A DNA stretch of 64,000 nt from JBMNCQ01 sp049366715. Lineage in GTDB: Bacteria > Bacillota > Peptococcia > Peptococcales > BICA1-8. Of the stretch, positions 1-8,948 are shown piece after piece. The DNA lies in the NCBI GenBank assembly GCA_049366715.1, contig JBMNCQ010000083.1, forward strand, positions 96,777 to 160,776, in the 5' to 3' direction. Both the position numbers and the translations under genes were made by a program. Under the pieces are notes generated by a model, which was not told where the DNA came from, did no database searches, and saw only the letters and a program-made list of their open reading frames with translations. How positions within the stretch are numbered: position 1 is the first letter of the stretch; every line of letters begins with the position of its first letter.

Positions 1-1
1 A

Positions 2-319
2 AATCATGGTAATTTAAAAAAAGCTGCTGTAGAGCTTGCTAAAGAGTGGCGTTCCGACAGGGTGCTGCGCAAATTAGAAGCCATGCTGATTGTTGCCGAT
101 CGGGAAACAATTTTGGTTTTATCGGGAAACGGCGAGGTAATAGAACCTGATGACGGTGTGGTTGCCATAGGTTCGGGCGGTTCTTATGCCCTGGCGGCAG
201 CCAAAGCTCTCAAGGAGAACACAGAATTAGAAGCAAAGGTTATTGCCGCTAAAGCTATGGAAATTGCCGCATCAATCTGTGTTTATACAAATAATAATAT
301 AACGGTAGAAGAGTTATAG
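2..319 (+). CDS. hslV: ATP-dependent protease subunit HslV (C-terminal part)
   Basis: Peptidase subunit of the cytoplasmic HslUV (ClpQY) protease, an N-terminal-nucleophile protease that forms two stacked hexameric rings capped by HslU. Only the last 105 codons are in the window; the frame is open from base 2, so the N-terminal catalytic Thr/Ser is off the left edge. The visible part carries the family's IGSGGSYALAAAKAL segment and the C-terminal helix. Its stop is 11 bases before hslU with a ribosome-binding site (AGGAGGGG) between them, so the two are co-transcribed. In B. subtilis the same gene sits in the hslV-hslU-codY order. Partial because of the window edge, not because of damage. Confidence 0.93.
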   Translation, partial: NHGNLKKAAVELAKEWRSDRVLRKLEAMLIVADRETILVLSGNGEVIEPDDGVVAIGSGGSYALAAAKALKENTELEAKVIAAKAMEIAASICVYTNNNITVEEL

Positions 320-330
320 GAGGGGTTGAA

Positions 331-1731
331 GTGGAAAATCTTACACCTCAGGAGATCGTTAAAGAGCTCGATAAATATATTATTGGTCAGAATAAAGCCA
401 AAAAAAGTGTGGCCATCGCCTTAAGAAACCGATATCGCAGAAGTCAGTTACCGGAAGAAATACAAGAGGAAATCAGCCCGAAAAATATTATTATGATTGG
501 TCCCACCGGAGTGGGTAAAACAGAAATCGCCAGACGCTTAGCTAAATTGGTCAAAGCGCCCTTTGTCAAAATAGAAGCGACTAAGTTCACGGAGATTGGT
601 TATGTAGGCAGAGATGTGGAATCAATGATCAGGGATTTGGTAGAAGTTGCGGTAAGAATGGTTAACCAGCAAAAAACAGAAGAAGTAAAAATTAAAGCGG
701 CGGAACTCGCCGAAGAGAGGCTCCTGGATATTTTAGCGCCTTTACCGGAAAAAAAGACCAAGATATATAATCCCTTAGAAGCTTTTTTTGGAAAAAATGA
801 TAATAATGAAGGGGAAACTGAACTTAACGAGAAAGAAGAAGAAAGAACATTACGGGAGAAAAGAGCTATTGTGAAAGAAAAACTCCGCCGGTATGAACTG
901 GAAGAGGAATATGTAGAAATTGAGGTTACCGAGGATACGCAACAAATGGCCAATATGTTTTCCAACCTGGGAATGGATGAAGTAGGAATGAATTTCAATG
1001 AAATATTCAGCAACTTCCTGCCTAAAAAAACGAAAAAACACCGCACGAAAGTCAGTAAAGCCCGCACAATTCTGACTCAGGAGGAAGCACAGAAGCTCAT
1101 AGATATTGAACAGGTTAAGCAAGAAGCGATCAAACTTGCAGAAAATGCAGGGATAATTTTTTTGGATGAAATCGATAAAATAGCGGCCAAAAGTGGTAAT
1201 CAGGGCCCCGATATCTCCCGGGAGGGTGTCCAAAGAGATATTCTTCCTATTGTTGAAGGTAGTACAATAACCACCAAATATGGTAATATTAAGACCGACC
1301 ATATTTTATTTATCGCTGCCGGAGCATTCCATTTAGTGAAACCGGCGGATTTAATACCGGAGCTGCAAGGGAGATTCCCCATCAGAGTGGAATTAGAGAG
1401 CTTAACCCAGGAAGATTTGCAGAGAATATTACTGGAACCTGATAATTCGTTGATAAAACAGTATTCCTATTTATTAAAAACGGAAGGAATTTCTTTAGAA
1501 TTTACTGAAAATGCTATTGATGAAATTGCGGATATTGCGTATACTGTAAACGACCAGACTGAAAATATAGGTGCCAGAAGGCTGCACACCATACTGGAAA
1601 AACTACTGGAGGATATTTTGTTTACGGCTACGGAATTAAATATTGATCAGGTAATTATTGATAAAGAATATGTACAGAATAGCTTAAAAGATATTGTTGT
1701 TAGTAAAGATTTAAGCAGATATATATTATAA
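331..1731 (+). CDS. hslU: HslUV protease ATPase subunit HslU (ClpY)
   Basis: AAA+ unfoldase that recognises substrates and threads them into HslV. The 466-residue protein has Walker A GPTGVGKT at residues 57-64, Walker B FLDEID near 277-282, the variable I-domain between them (about 110-240, charged and Glu/Lys-rich), and a sensor-2 region with GARRLH. The C-terminus ends DLSRYIL, the tail that inserts into HslV to activate it. The start is GTG at 331, placed by AGGAGGGG a few bases upstream. Length is normal for the family. It is followed after 30 bases by codY, matching the conserved hslVU-codY order. Confidence 0.97.
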   Translation: MENLTPQEIVKELDKYIIGQNKAKKSVAIALRNRYRRSQLPEEIQEEISPKNIIMIGPTGVGKTEIARRLAKLVKAPFVKIEATKFTEIGYVGRDVESMIRDLVEVAVRMVNQQKTEEVKIKAAELAEERLLDILAPLPEKKTKIYNPLEAFFGKNDNNEGETELNEKEEERTLREKRAIVKEKLRRYELEEEYVEIEVTEDTQQMANMFSNLGMDEVGMNFNEIFSNFLPKKTKKHRTKVSKARTILTQEEAQKLIDIEQVKQEAIKLAENAGIIFLDEIDKIAAKSGNQGPDISREGVQRDILPIVEGSTITTKYGNIKTDHILFIAAGAFHLVKPADLIPELQGRFPIRVELESLTQEDLQRILLEPDNSLIKQYSYLLKTEGISLEFTENAIDEIADIAYTVNDQTENIGARRLHTILEKLLEDILFTATELNIDQVIIDKEYVQNSLKDIVVSKDLSRYIL

Positions 1732-1761
1732 GAGCTCTAATAAAGAAAGGAGGAATAAATA

Positions 1762-2541
1762 TTGAAAACACTTTTAGAAAAAACCCGTACTTTGAATAGA
1801 CTGCTGCAAAAAAGTGCAGGTCATCCAGTAGATTTTAAAGAAATTGCAAGAGTATTATCTAATATGATTGACTGCAATGCATATATTGTCGGTAGAAGAG
1901 GAAAAATCCTAGGATATGCTTTTGTGGAAGGTTTTCAATGTGAAACAATTGAGGAAATAATCAGCCAGAGCGAAAGGTTCCCGGAAGATTATAATGAAAA
2001 TCTTTTGAGGACTACCCAAACACTGGCTAACATTAAATCTGGTGCTAACAAATGTGTGTTTGAAGGGCCGCTGGGGTGTGAGTTCGGCGGGAAAATATCA
2101 ACAATTGTACCGATCATGGGCGGTGGTGAGCGACAGGGAAGCTTGCTTCTTGCCAAGTTTAATGATGAATTTACCGAATCTGATTTAATTTTAGCCGAAT
2201 ATGGTGTGACGGTTGTGGGCATGGAAATTTTGCGGGCCAAGACGGAAAAAATTGAAGAAGAGGCCAGACGAAAGGCTGCAGTGCAAATAGCCATCGGGAC
2301 ATTATCTTATTCGGAACTGGAGGCTATCGAGCATATTTTTGCAGAATTAGAGGGTTCCGAAGGCCTGCTGGTTGCCAGTAAAATAGCGGATCGTGTTGGG
2401 ATTACCAGGTCTGTAATTGTTAATGCGTTAAGAAAGTTTGAGAGCGCAGGGGTAATTGAATCAAAGTCCTTAGGCATGAAGGGCACCTATATCAGGGTAT
2501 TAAATGAAAATCTCTTGGATGAACTGGAAAAGCTTAAATAG
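1762..2541 (+). CDS. codY: GTP- and branched-chain-amino-acid-sensing pleiotropic repressor CodY
   Basis: Global transcription regulator of low-GC Gram-positives that represses stationary-phase, nitrogen and often motility genes when GTP and Ile/Leu/Val are plentiful. The 259-residue protein has the N-terminal GAF-like ligand domain (about 1-155), a linker helix and a C-terminal winged helix-turn-helix; the recognition segment is at residues 205-225 (ASKIADRVGITRSVIVNALRK region). The start is TTG at 1762 behind AAAGGAGG. It is co-directional with hslU and directly upstream of the flagellar operon, as in Bacillus, but a terminator separates it from flgB. No convincing CodY box was seen near flgB. 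Confidence 0.96.
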   Translation: MKTLLEKTRTLNRLLQKSAGHPVDFKEIARVLSNMIDCNAYIVGRRGKILGYAFVEGFQCETIEEIISQSERFPEDYNENLLRTTQTLANIKSGANKCVFEGPLGCEFGGKISTIVPIMGGGERQGSLLLAKFNDEFTESDLILAEYGVTVVGMEILRAKTEKIEEEARRKAAVQIAIGTLSYSELEAIEHIFAELEGSEGLLVASKIADRVGITRSVIVNALRKFESAGVIESKSLGMKGTYIRVLNENLLDELEKLK

Positions 2542-2549
2542 CTAAATTT

Positions 2550-2580
2550 AAAACCTCGGTTATAACCGGGGTTTTATTTC
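2550..2580 (+). terminator. Rho-independent terminator after codY
   Basis: AAAACCTCGGTT (2550-2561) pairs with AACCGGGGTTTT (2564-2575) with a single G-U pair, followed by TTTTATTT. It begins nine bases after the codY stop and separates hslVU-codY from the flagellar operon. The AT-rich 115 bases after it must carry the fla/che promoter, but I could not pick one with good -35 and -10 elements. Confidence 0.75.
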
Positions 2581-2695
2581 ATTTGGATTAAATTTACTTT
2601 AATTCTAAATGTCGAAAAGGGTTTTTATTTGGTCACATCGAATATAAAAAAAGAGAATTCCGCCAAAGTATGTCAAATTGGGAGGTGTTTTACAA

Positions 2696-3109
2696 TTGAA
2701 AGATATTTTAGCAAATCCGGTGACGGATATTTTGCAGAAGTCCTTAGATGCGGCTTCATTAAGGCAAAGGGCAATTTCAAACAATATTTCTAATATCAAT
2801 ACTCCCAACTATAAAAGACAGTTAGTGAGCTTCGAAGAAGAATTAAGCAATTATCTGGAAAATCCCTCCGGGAAAATTCCTTTGAAAATCACTAACCCTA
2901 AGCATTTAAACTTCGTAAGACAAAATTACGCAGATATTGACCCCCGGCTGGAAAGTGATAATGCCATTTTGCGAACCGATGGGAATAATGTTGATATTGA
3001 TCTGGAATTGGCCGTTTTAGCTGAGAACATTGTTAAATTCAATACATTATCACAAACAATAGCCAAGAAGTTTTCCATGCTGAGTTCTGTGATCAGAGGA
3101 GGGAAGTAA
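2696..3109 (+). CDS. flgB: Flagellar basal-body rod protein FlgB
   Basis: Proximal rod subunit of the flagellar basal body, exported by the flagellar type III system. The start is taken as TTG at 2696 because GGGAGGTG lies eight bases upstream; an in-frame TTG at 2678 would place the ribosome site inside the gene. That gives 137 residues, normal for FlgB. The N-terminal rod motif (RQRAISNNISNINTPNYKR) is at about 23-41, and the C-terminal part contains the heptad-type helix typical of rod proteins. It is the first gene of the fla/che operon and is followed four bases later by flgC. Confidence 0.95.
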   Translation: MKDILANPVTDILQKSLDAASLRQRAISNNISNINTPNYKRQLVSFEEELSNYLENPSGKIPLKITNPKHLNFVRQNYADIDPRLESDNAILRTDGNNVDIDLELAVLAENIVKFNTLSQTIAKKFSMLSSVIRGGK

Positions 3110-3113
3110 ATAA

Positions 3114-3554
3114 ATGTCACTTTTTTCAACTTTTAAAGTCAGTGCTTCGGGTTTATCTGCAGAAAGGCTGCGCATGGATGTTATTGCCGATAATATTTCT
3201 AATGCGGAAAGTACGAGAACACCGCAGGGCGGACCTTACCGCAGAAAACTTGTGGTTTTTTCCCCTTATAGAAGTTTTGAGAATACCTTGCGCAAAGAAC
3301 TAAATTACCAGCAAGGCGTTAAGGTGGAAAAAATTGTTGAAGATAAAAAACCCTTTAAGCTTGTTTATGAACCTGAGCATCCTGATGCTATTCAGGAAGG
3401 CGAGGAAAAAGGATATGTACGAATGCCCAATGTGGATATTGTGAAAGAAATGGTAGATATGATTAGTGCGACCAGAGCATATGAGGCAAACGTAACCGCT
3501 TTGAATGCTGCCAAATCCATGGCCTATAAGGCCTTGGAAATCAGTAAGAGTTAG
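3114..3554 (+). CDS. flgC: Flagellar basal-body rod protein FlgC
   Basis: Second proximal rod subunit. The 146-residue product starts at ATG 3114 behind GAGGAGGG. It shows the N-terminal FlgBC motif (ADNISNAEST near residues 23-32) and the conserved C-terminal helix MVDMISATRAYEANVTALNA that polymerises with other axial proteins. It lies between flgB (4 bases) and fliE (20 bases), the usual flgB-flgC-fliE order, so the three products are made together for rod assembly. Confidence 0.96.
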   Translation: MSLFSTFKVSASGLSAERLRMDVIADNISNAESTRTPQGGPYRRKLVVFSPYRSFENTLRKELNYQQGVKVEKIVEDKKPFKLVYEPEHPDAIQEGEEKGYVRMPNVDIVKEMVDMISATRAYEANVTALNAAKSMAYKALEISKS

Positions 3555-3574
3555 ATAAGAGAAGGGAGGTTGCT

Positions 3575-3865
3575 ATGAAAATCTTACCTGTACAACCATT
3601 TAATCACGATGCTGGCCTAAAATCACTATCAACTAATCCGGAAGGCGGTTTTCAAGACTTTTTGAAAAATGCCCTCTCTGAAGTAAATAATTTGCAGTTG
3701 GATGCCGATAGCAAAGCTTTAGGCTTTTCCTCCGGTGTACCGGATATTGATGTACATGATGTTACCATTGGCCTGGAAAAAGCTCATTTAGCTTTACAGC
3801 TCACTATTGAAATAAGAAATAAATTAGTTGAGGCATATCAGGAAGTAATGAGGATGCAAGTCTAA
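3575..3865 (+). CDS. fliE: Flagellar hook-basal body protein FliE
   Basis: Small adaptor (96 residues) that joins the MS-ring to the rod and is among the first axial proteins exported. Recognised by the C-terminal core with DVTIGLEKAHLALQLTIEIRNK and EAYQEVMRMQV, and by its position between flgC and fliF. ATG 3575 follows GGGAGG. Length is typical for Firmicutes FliE. Confidence 0.93.
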   Translation: MKILPVQPFNHDAGLKSLSTNPEGGFQDFLKNALSEVNNLQLDADSKALGFSSGVPDIDVHDVTIGLEKAHLALQLTIEIRNKLVEAYQEVMRMQV

Positions 3866-3889
3866 TTTAGATAGTATGAGGTGGATCTT

Positions 3890-5437
3890 GTGAATTTTTT
3901 GCAGCAGCTGCGGGAACAGATTAGTAATATATGGCGAAATCTTAATAAGCTACAGCGGATAGTGGTAGTCGGATCCTCATTATTGGTAGCTGGCGTGCTG
4001 ATTTTTTCGTCTTTTCTTCTTAATAAAACCAATTATGAACCCTTATATCCTGATTTGAACATAAACGACTCGGCCCTGATATCTGCTAAGCTAAAAGAAA
4101 TGAAAGTTGATTACGATATTGGTGAAGACGGAACAACGATTTTAGTTCCCCAAAACCTCAAACACCAATTGCGTCTTGATCTTGCTAATCAGCTACCGCA
4201 AGGGGGAGTAATAGGTTTTGAAAGTTTCAACGAGACACGTTTCGGAGAGACGGATACCGATAAAAGGATAAGGTATCTGGCTGCTTTGCAAGGAGAGCTT
4301 ACCCGGACTATTCAGGGAATGGCCGAGGTAGAGACTGCCAAAGTACATGTTGTCCTGCCGGAGGAAACGGTTTTTATAAGGGACAGCAAACCGGCCACCG
4401 CTTCGGTCTTATTGAAGCTTAAACCGTATTCAACCATGGACCTGGCAAAGGTTAAGTCTATCGTTCTTTTCCTTTCTCATAGCGTAGAAGGTTTAGCCCC
4501 TGAAAATGTAACGGTTATTGATGTTTACGGTAATCTGCTTTCTGATGGTATTAACGAAGAATCCGGTGAACTGGTCAGTGCAAAATTAACGATAAATCAG
4601 ATGGAAATTAAAAAACAATATGAAGACGGTTTATCCAAGTCGTTGCAATCCATGCTGGAAAAAGTAATGGGGCAGGGGAGAGCCGTTGTGAGAGCCAGTG
4701 CTGAAATGGATTTTGATCAGGTTGAAACAAGCCGGGAAGAATTCGGTGATAAAGTATTAAGAAGTGAACAAATAAGAGAAGAATCTTCTGAAGGTACGAC
4801 TAATCCTGATTCCGGAGTTGCCGGGTCAGAGAGCAATTTAACCGATGCGATTAGTTATCAAAATGCCGAATCCGGCGAAACCAGCACAGAGAGTTCCGAA
4901 GCTATCCGGAATTATGAAATAAACAAATCTACCGAAACCCGGAAGAAAGCTCCGGGTGAAATAAAAAGGTTATCCGTTGCGGTTATCATAGACGGACAAT
5001 TAACGACTGATGAAGAATCGAATATTCGGAATATTATTGCTGGTGCAGCGGGTATTAATGAAGCCAGAGACGACTCGATAGAAATTACCAGCCTGCCTTT
5101 TAATACGCAAGATTACAGTAACCTGCAGGAACAAATGGACAGGGAAATTTCCCGTCAGAATATGATGGAATTAGTTAAATACGGGGTTTTAGGATTAGGC
5201 ATTTTAGCTATGTTTGCCGTTGTATTTTTACTTTTGCGCAGGAGTGTAAGCAGAGCAGTACAGCCGCAGGTTACCTCGCAACAATTAGCTCCTAAAGCGG
5301 AGGATGTTTATAATAATCTGAGCCCTGAGGAACAAGAAAAAATAGAAGTACAGAAGCGAATTGAAAAAATTGCTAAAACGCAGCCTGAAAACGTAGCGAA
5401 AGTCGTAAAAACATGGTTAGCAGAGGATTCGAGGTGA
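3890..5437 (+). CDS. fliF: Flagellar MS-ring protein FliF
   Basis: Membrane protein whose copies form the MS-ring, the platform for the rod, C-ring and export gate. About 515 residues. There is an N-terminal transmembrane helix at about 24-44, the periplasmic/outer-face ring-building motifs (LYPDLNINDSALI, TRFGETDTDKRIRYLAALQG), a low-complexity Ser/Glu-rich segment at about 300-345, a second membrane helix near 430-450, and a cytoplasmic C-terminal tail (PENVAKVVKTWL) that binds FliG. I prefer GTG at 3890, spaced about six bases from GAGGTGG, over the GTG at 3881 that overlaps this ribosome site. The stop is seven bases before fliG. Confidence 0.95.
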   Translation: MNFLQQLREQISNIWRNLNKLQRIVVVGSSLLVAGVLIFSSFLLNKTNYEPLYPDLNINDSALISAKLKEMKVDYDIGEDGTTILVPQNLKHQLRLDLANQLPQGGVIGFESFNETRFGETDTDKRIRYLAALQGELTRTIQGMAEVETAKVHVVLPEETVFIRDSKPATASVLLKLKPYSTMDLAKVKSIVLFLSHSVEGLAPENVTVIDVYGNLLSDGINEESGELVSAKLTINQMEIKKQYEDGLSKSLQSMLEKVMGQGRAVVRASAEMDFDQVETSREEFGDKVLRSEQIREESSEGTTNPDSGVAGSESNLTDAISYQNAESGETSTESSEAIRNYEINKSTETRKKAPGEIKRLSVAVIIDGQLTTDEESNIRNIIAGAAGINEARDDSIEITSLPFNTQDYSNLQEQMDREISRQNMMELVKYGVLGLGILAMFAVVFLLLRRSVSRAVQPQVTSQQLAPKAEDVYNNLSPEEQEKIEVQKRIEKIAKTQPENVAKVVKTWLAEDSR

Positions 5438-5443
5438 TGGTGG

Positions 5444-6454
5444 TTGGCTCGAAGTGACAAGTTAACGGGCAGACAGAAAGCCGCAATTCTACTGATTGGT
5501 CTAGGACCGGAAAGATCTGCCCAGATATTAAAACATTTTAATGATGAGGAAATAGAGCAAATAACCTTAGAAATCGCAAACTTACGCAAAATCCCCAATG
5601 ATCAGAGGGGCAGAATATTTGAAGAATTTTATCAGCTTTATATGGCTAATGAATATATAGCGAAAGGCGGCATTGAATATGCCAAAGAGGTTTTGGAAAA
5701 AGCTTTAGGCAATCAAAAGGCGGTAAGCATCATTAACAGGCTTACTTCATCGTTGCAGGTGCGGCCTTTTGATTTTGTGAGAAAGGCTGATCCCTCACAG
5801 CTTTTAAGTTTTATCCAGGGGGAACATCCCCAGACTATTGCTTTAATCATGGCTTATCTGGATTCGGAACAATCCGCTATTGTACTTTCTTCCTTACCGT
5901 CTGAACTGCAATCGGAGGTGGCCCGGAGAATTGCGATTTTAGACAGAACATCACCGGAAATTATCAAAGAAATCGAAGCTGTTCTGGAGAAAAAGTTTAG
6001 TAATTTAGTTACTCATGATTTTACTACGGCGGGAGGCGTACCTTCTGTTGTACAAATATTGAGCAGGGTGGACAGGACTACGGAAAAAACTATCCTGGAG
6101 ACTTTGGAGGTACAAGATCCTGAATTAGCGGAAGAAATTAAAAAACTGATGTTTGTATTTGAAGATGTTGTTCATTTGGACGACCGTTCCGTGCAACAGG
6201 TATTGCGGGAAGTTGAACAAAAGGATCTCGCTTTAGCTCTGAAAGGTTCCAGCGAGGAAGTTAAAAATAAAGTGAAGCGAAATATGTCCAAACGTGCCGC
6301 CGAATTAATCGAAGAAGAGCTGGAATTTATGGGTCCTGTACGATTGCGAGATGTTGAAGAAGCGCAGCAGCGCATTGTTGGTATTATTAGAAGATTGGAA
6401 GAATCGGGTGAAATTGTTATCTCCAGGGGTGGAGGTGATGAGTTAATTGTCTAA
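5444..6454 (+). CDS. fliG: Flagellar motor switch protein FliG
   Basis: C-ring protein that binds FliF and carries the charged torque helix facing the MotA stator. The 336-residue protein has the N-terminal domain (LTGRQKAAILLIGLGPE), the middle EHPQTIALIMAYL (EHPQ) motif that contacts FliM, and a C-terminal domain with the charged stretch around VHLDDRSVQQVLREVEQKD and the closing EEAQQRIVGIIRRLEE. The start is TTG at 5444 after GAGGTGATGG. It overlaps the start of fliH by eight bases, consistent with translational coupling. Confidence 0.96.
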   Translation: MARSDKLTGRQKAAILLIGLGPERSAQILKHFNDEEIEQITLEIANLRKIPNDQRGRIFEEFYQLYMANEYIAKGGIEYAKEVLEKALGNQKAVSIINRLTSSLQVRPFDFVRKADPSQLLSFIQGEHPQTIALIMAYLDSEQSAIVLSSLPSELQSEVARRIAILDRTSPEIIKEIEAVLEKKFSNLVTHDFTTAGGVPSVVQILSRVDRTTEKTILETLEVQDPELAEEIKKLMFVFEDVVHLDDRSVQQVLREVEQKDLALALKGSSEEVKNKVKRNMSKRAAELIEEELEFMGPVRLRDVEEAQQRIVGIIRRLEESGEIVISRGGGDELIV

Positions 6455-7169
6455 AATTATCAAGGCCAATAACTTAATTTATATAAACGAAAAAGTTCCC
6501 GGGACAGAGACAATTGATGACTTTTTCACCTCGGAGAGTGCTGAGACGCTTTATGAGGAAGCCAGGTTAATGGTGGAAGAATTAATTAATGAAGCAAGAA
6601 TCAAAGCCGATAGAATTATTGATAATGCTCATTTGGAAGCAAAACAAATAGCGGATGCCGCTCATCACGATGCTGAAAACATGAAATCCCAGGCCTTTAC
6701 GGAAGGATTGCAGCAAGGAAAAGAGGCAGGTTTAAGTGAGGTTAGCAAAAAAATTGCCGAAACTGATGAGATAATCAAAAAGGCTTATCAGGAAAAAAAG
6801 AATATTTTAAATGGCCTGGAGGATGAAATAATAGGTTTTGCAGTTAAATTGGCGGAAAAGGTAATCCGGACAGAAATCGCAAATAATCCGGAAGTCGTCA
6901 ATAACATTGCCAAAAGTTTGCTGGATATGGTCCAGGATGCCGAGACGGTTACATTGAAGATGAATCCGGAGGATTATAATTACTTGCTGGATTTTTATAC
7001 TGAACTTCAAGCAAGGCTATCTAAAGGTTCTTTAAAGTTAGAACAGGATAGTACTTTGAATAAAGGTGATTGCCTTGTAATCTCTGAAGGCGGTTTAATC
7101 ATTGCCAAAATTGATCAGGAAATAAATAAGTTGCAGGAAATCCTGCAGGATGTGAAACATAATGATTGA
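6447..7169 (+). CDS. fliH: Flagellar assembly protein FliH (export ATPase regulator)
   Basis: Peripheral-stalk-like protein that dimerises and holds FliI at the export gate. The 240-residue product has a long alanine/glutamate-rich helical region (about 35-125, pattern ADRIIDNAHLEAKQIADAA) of the kind found in ATP synthase b subunits, and a C-terminal V-ATPase E/FliH-like domain (GFAVKLAEKVIRTEI). The start is TTG at 6447, inside the end of fliG; the end overlaps fliI by eight bases. Sequence conservation of FliH is weak, so the call rests on architecture plus position. Confidence 0.88.
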   Translation: MSKIIKANNLIYINEKVPGTETIDDFFTSESAETLYEEARLMVEELINEARIKADRIIDNAHLEAKQIADAAHHDAENMKSQAFTEGLQQGKEAGLSEVSKKIAETDEIIKKAYQEKKNILNGLEDEIIGFAVKLAEKVIRTEIANNPEVVNNIAKSLLDMVQDAETVTLKMNPEDYNYLLDFYTELQARLSKGSLKLEQDSTLNKGDCLVISEGGLIIAKIDQEINKLQEILQDVKHND

Positions 7170-8472
7170 TTTGCCAAAATATTATCATGCCGTAAGTGAA
7201 GCTTCTTTAGAAGTACATAAAGGATATATTTCGGAAATTATCGGCTCCATCATTCATGCCAACGGACCGCGGGCGTCCATAGGCGAACTGTGTTTAATTA
7301 ACATCGGTAACAAAACGATACCCTCAGAAGTCGTTGGTTTTAAAGGAAAAAAAACGTTACTGATGCCTTTGGGAAATTATTTTGGAGTAAGACCCGGTTG
7401 TGAAGTCGTTGCCATGGGTGAATTTTTGCAAGTCAAAGTTGGACAAGAGTTAATAGGCAGGGTTTTAGGCGGTTTAGGTGAACCGCTGGATAATAAGGCT
7501 AAAGCCCAGGGTAAAGCCTATCCGCTGGAAAATGCCCCGCCCCATCCCCTGGAAAGAGAAAGAATCTTAAAACCTTTGGATCTGGGAGTCAGAGCTTTAG
7601 ATGGCTTAATAACCTGCGGTATCGGGCAGAGACTGGGCATTTTTGCCGGCAGCGGAGTAGGAAAAAGCACTCTGCTGGGCATGATAGCCAGGAATACCCG
7701 GGCCGATATTAATGTGATCGCCCTCATTGGGGAAAGAGGCCGGGAGGTTCGGGAATTCTTAGAAAGGGATCTGGGCCAGGAAGGCCTGAGCCGTTCTGTT
7801 GTTGTGGTTGCATCGTCAGACCAGCCGGCCTTATACAGGATAAAAGGTGCCTATACTGCTACGGCAATTGCCGAATATTTCCGGGATCAGGGTAAAAATG
7901 TAATGCTAATGATGGATTCCGTAACGAGATTTGCTATGGCTTTGCGGGAAGTAGGCCTGGCGGTAGGCGAACCTCCTGCCACTAAAGGGTATCCCCCGTC
8001 CGTTTTTGCGGCACTTCCCAGGCTATTGGAACGTTCCGGGAATTCTGATAAAGGTGCCATCACTGCCCTGTATACTGTTCTGGTCGACGGGGATGACATG
8101 AATGAGCCTATCGCTGATGCAGTTCGGGGGATCCTTGACGGTCATGTTATTTTATCCCGGAAATTGGCCATGCTCAATCATTATCCGGCTATTGACATCT
8201 TAAACAGTGTGAGCAGAGTAATGGCAAACATTGTAACCGAGGACCATTTGCAAAATGCCGCTAAGTTTCGCAAGGTTTTAGGTATATATTATGAAGCTAA
8301 AGATTTGGTAGATGTAGGGGCTTATGTGCAAGGTACGAATAAGGATATTGATTTGGCTCTGAAAAAAATAAGCAGCTTTCATGATTTTTTGCGCCAGGAA
8401 ACGGAAGAAAAGTGCTCTCTGAATGATTCGCTGAAAATTCTTGCGGAATTATGCCGTGATTTTGAAATTTAA
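7162..8472 (+). CDS. fliI: Flagellum-specific ATP synthase / export ATPase FliI
   Basis: Hexameric ATPase that energises unfolding and delivery of flagellar export substrates. It has 436 residues, the normal length. Walker A GSGVGKST is at 163-170; the Walker B region is MLMMDSVTRFAMALREVG; the substrate-linked signature GEPPATKGYPPSVFAALPRL is complete. It starts at ATG 7162 within the end of fliH and is followed by fliJ. Confidence 0.97.
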   Translation: MIDLPKYYHAVSEASLEVHKGYISEIIGSIIHANGPRASIGELCLINIGNKTIPSEVVGFKGKKTLLMPLGNYFGVRPGCEVVAMGEFLQVKVGQELIGRVLGGLGEPLDNKAKAQGKAYPLENAPPHPLERERILKPLDLGVRALDGLITCGIGQRLGIFAGSGVGKSTLLGMIARNTRADINVIALIGERGREVREFLERDLGQEGLSRSVVVVASSDQPALYRIKGAYTATAIAEYFRDQGKNVMLMMDSVTRFAMALREVGLAVGEPPATKGYPPSVFAALPRLLERSGNSDKGAITALYTVLVDGDDMNEPIADAVRGILDGHVILSRKLAMLNHYPAIDILNSVSRVMANIVTEDHLQNAAKFRKVLGIYYEAKDLVDVGAYVQGTNKDIDLALKKISSFHDFLRQETEEKCSLNDSLKILAELCRDFEI

Positions 8473-8492
8473 GAAAAAGGGTTGGAAATAAT

Positions 8493-8948
8493 ATGGGAAA
8501 ATTTCACTTTCGTTTAGAAAGTTTATTAAATATCGTTAAACATAAAGAGGAAGAAACGAAAAAGGCCTTAGCAGATGCTTTGCGAGGGCTGAAACAGACC
8601 CAGACGGAATTGCTGGAGTTATCCCAACTGCAAACGCAAGCTTTGCGGATATTGGTGGAAACGCAAAAAGGTAAGATATCAATCAATGAGTTAATCAACG
8701 GACACCAATATTGCCAGCTTTTAAAAAAGGAAGTTGAAAATAAACAAAGGGAATTAATCAAAAATGAACGAAAGGTAGAAGAAGTCAGAAATAATCTTAA
8801 AGAAATTAATAAAAAACGCAAAATGCTTGAAAAGCTGAAGGAAAAGGATTTTACGACTTTTATGCTGGATGAAGAAAAAAACTTGCAGAAGGAATTAGAT
8901 GAAATTTCAGGAAATCTATTTTTCACTTCTTCCGTAGGGGGATTTTAA
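8493..8948 (+). CDS. fliJ: Flagellar export protein FliJ
   Basis: Coiled-coil rotor-stalk homologue that couples the FliI ATPase ring to FlhA. The 151-residue sequence is almost entirely helical and rich in Lys, Glu and Gln, starting with the family's FHFRLESLLNIVKHKEEE. ATG 8493 lies 20 bases after fliI. The stop abuts the next gene. Identification relies on the N-terminal motif, the coiled-coil composition and the fliI-fliJ order. Confidence 0.9.
   Translation: MGKFHFRLESLLNIVKHKEEETKKALADALRGLKQTQTELLELSQLQTQALRILVETQKGKISINELINGHQYCQLLKKEVENKQRELIKNERKVEEVRNNLKEINKKRKMLEKLKEKDFTTFMLDEEKNLQKELDEISGNLFFTSSVGGF

Noticed and set aside
850..1302. Open frame of 150 codons on the minus strand inside hslU
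   Set aside because: It lies fully antisense to a clear hslU, has no ribosome site, and its composition (Phe/Ile/Cys-rich) is what an antisense of this gene produces.
2589..2618. Sigma-D-like promoter before flgB
   Set aside because: TAAA and GTCGAAAA are 18 bases apart rather than about 15, and the second element is a poor match.
2606..2622. CodY-box-like sequence before flgB
   Set aside because: AAATGTCGAAAAG lacks the central base and the outer half-site of the AATTTTCWGAAAATT consensus.
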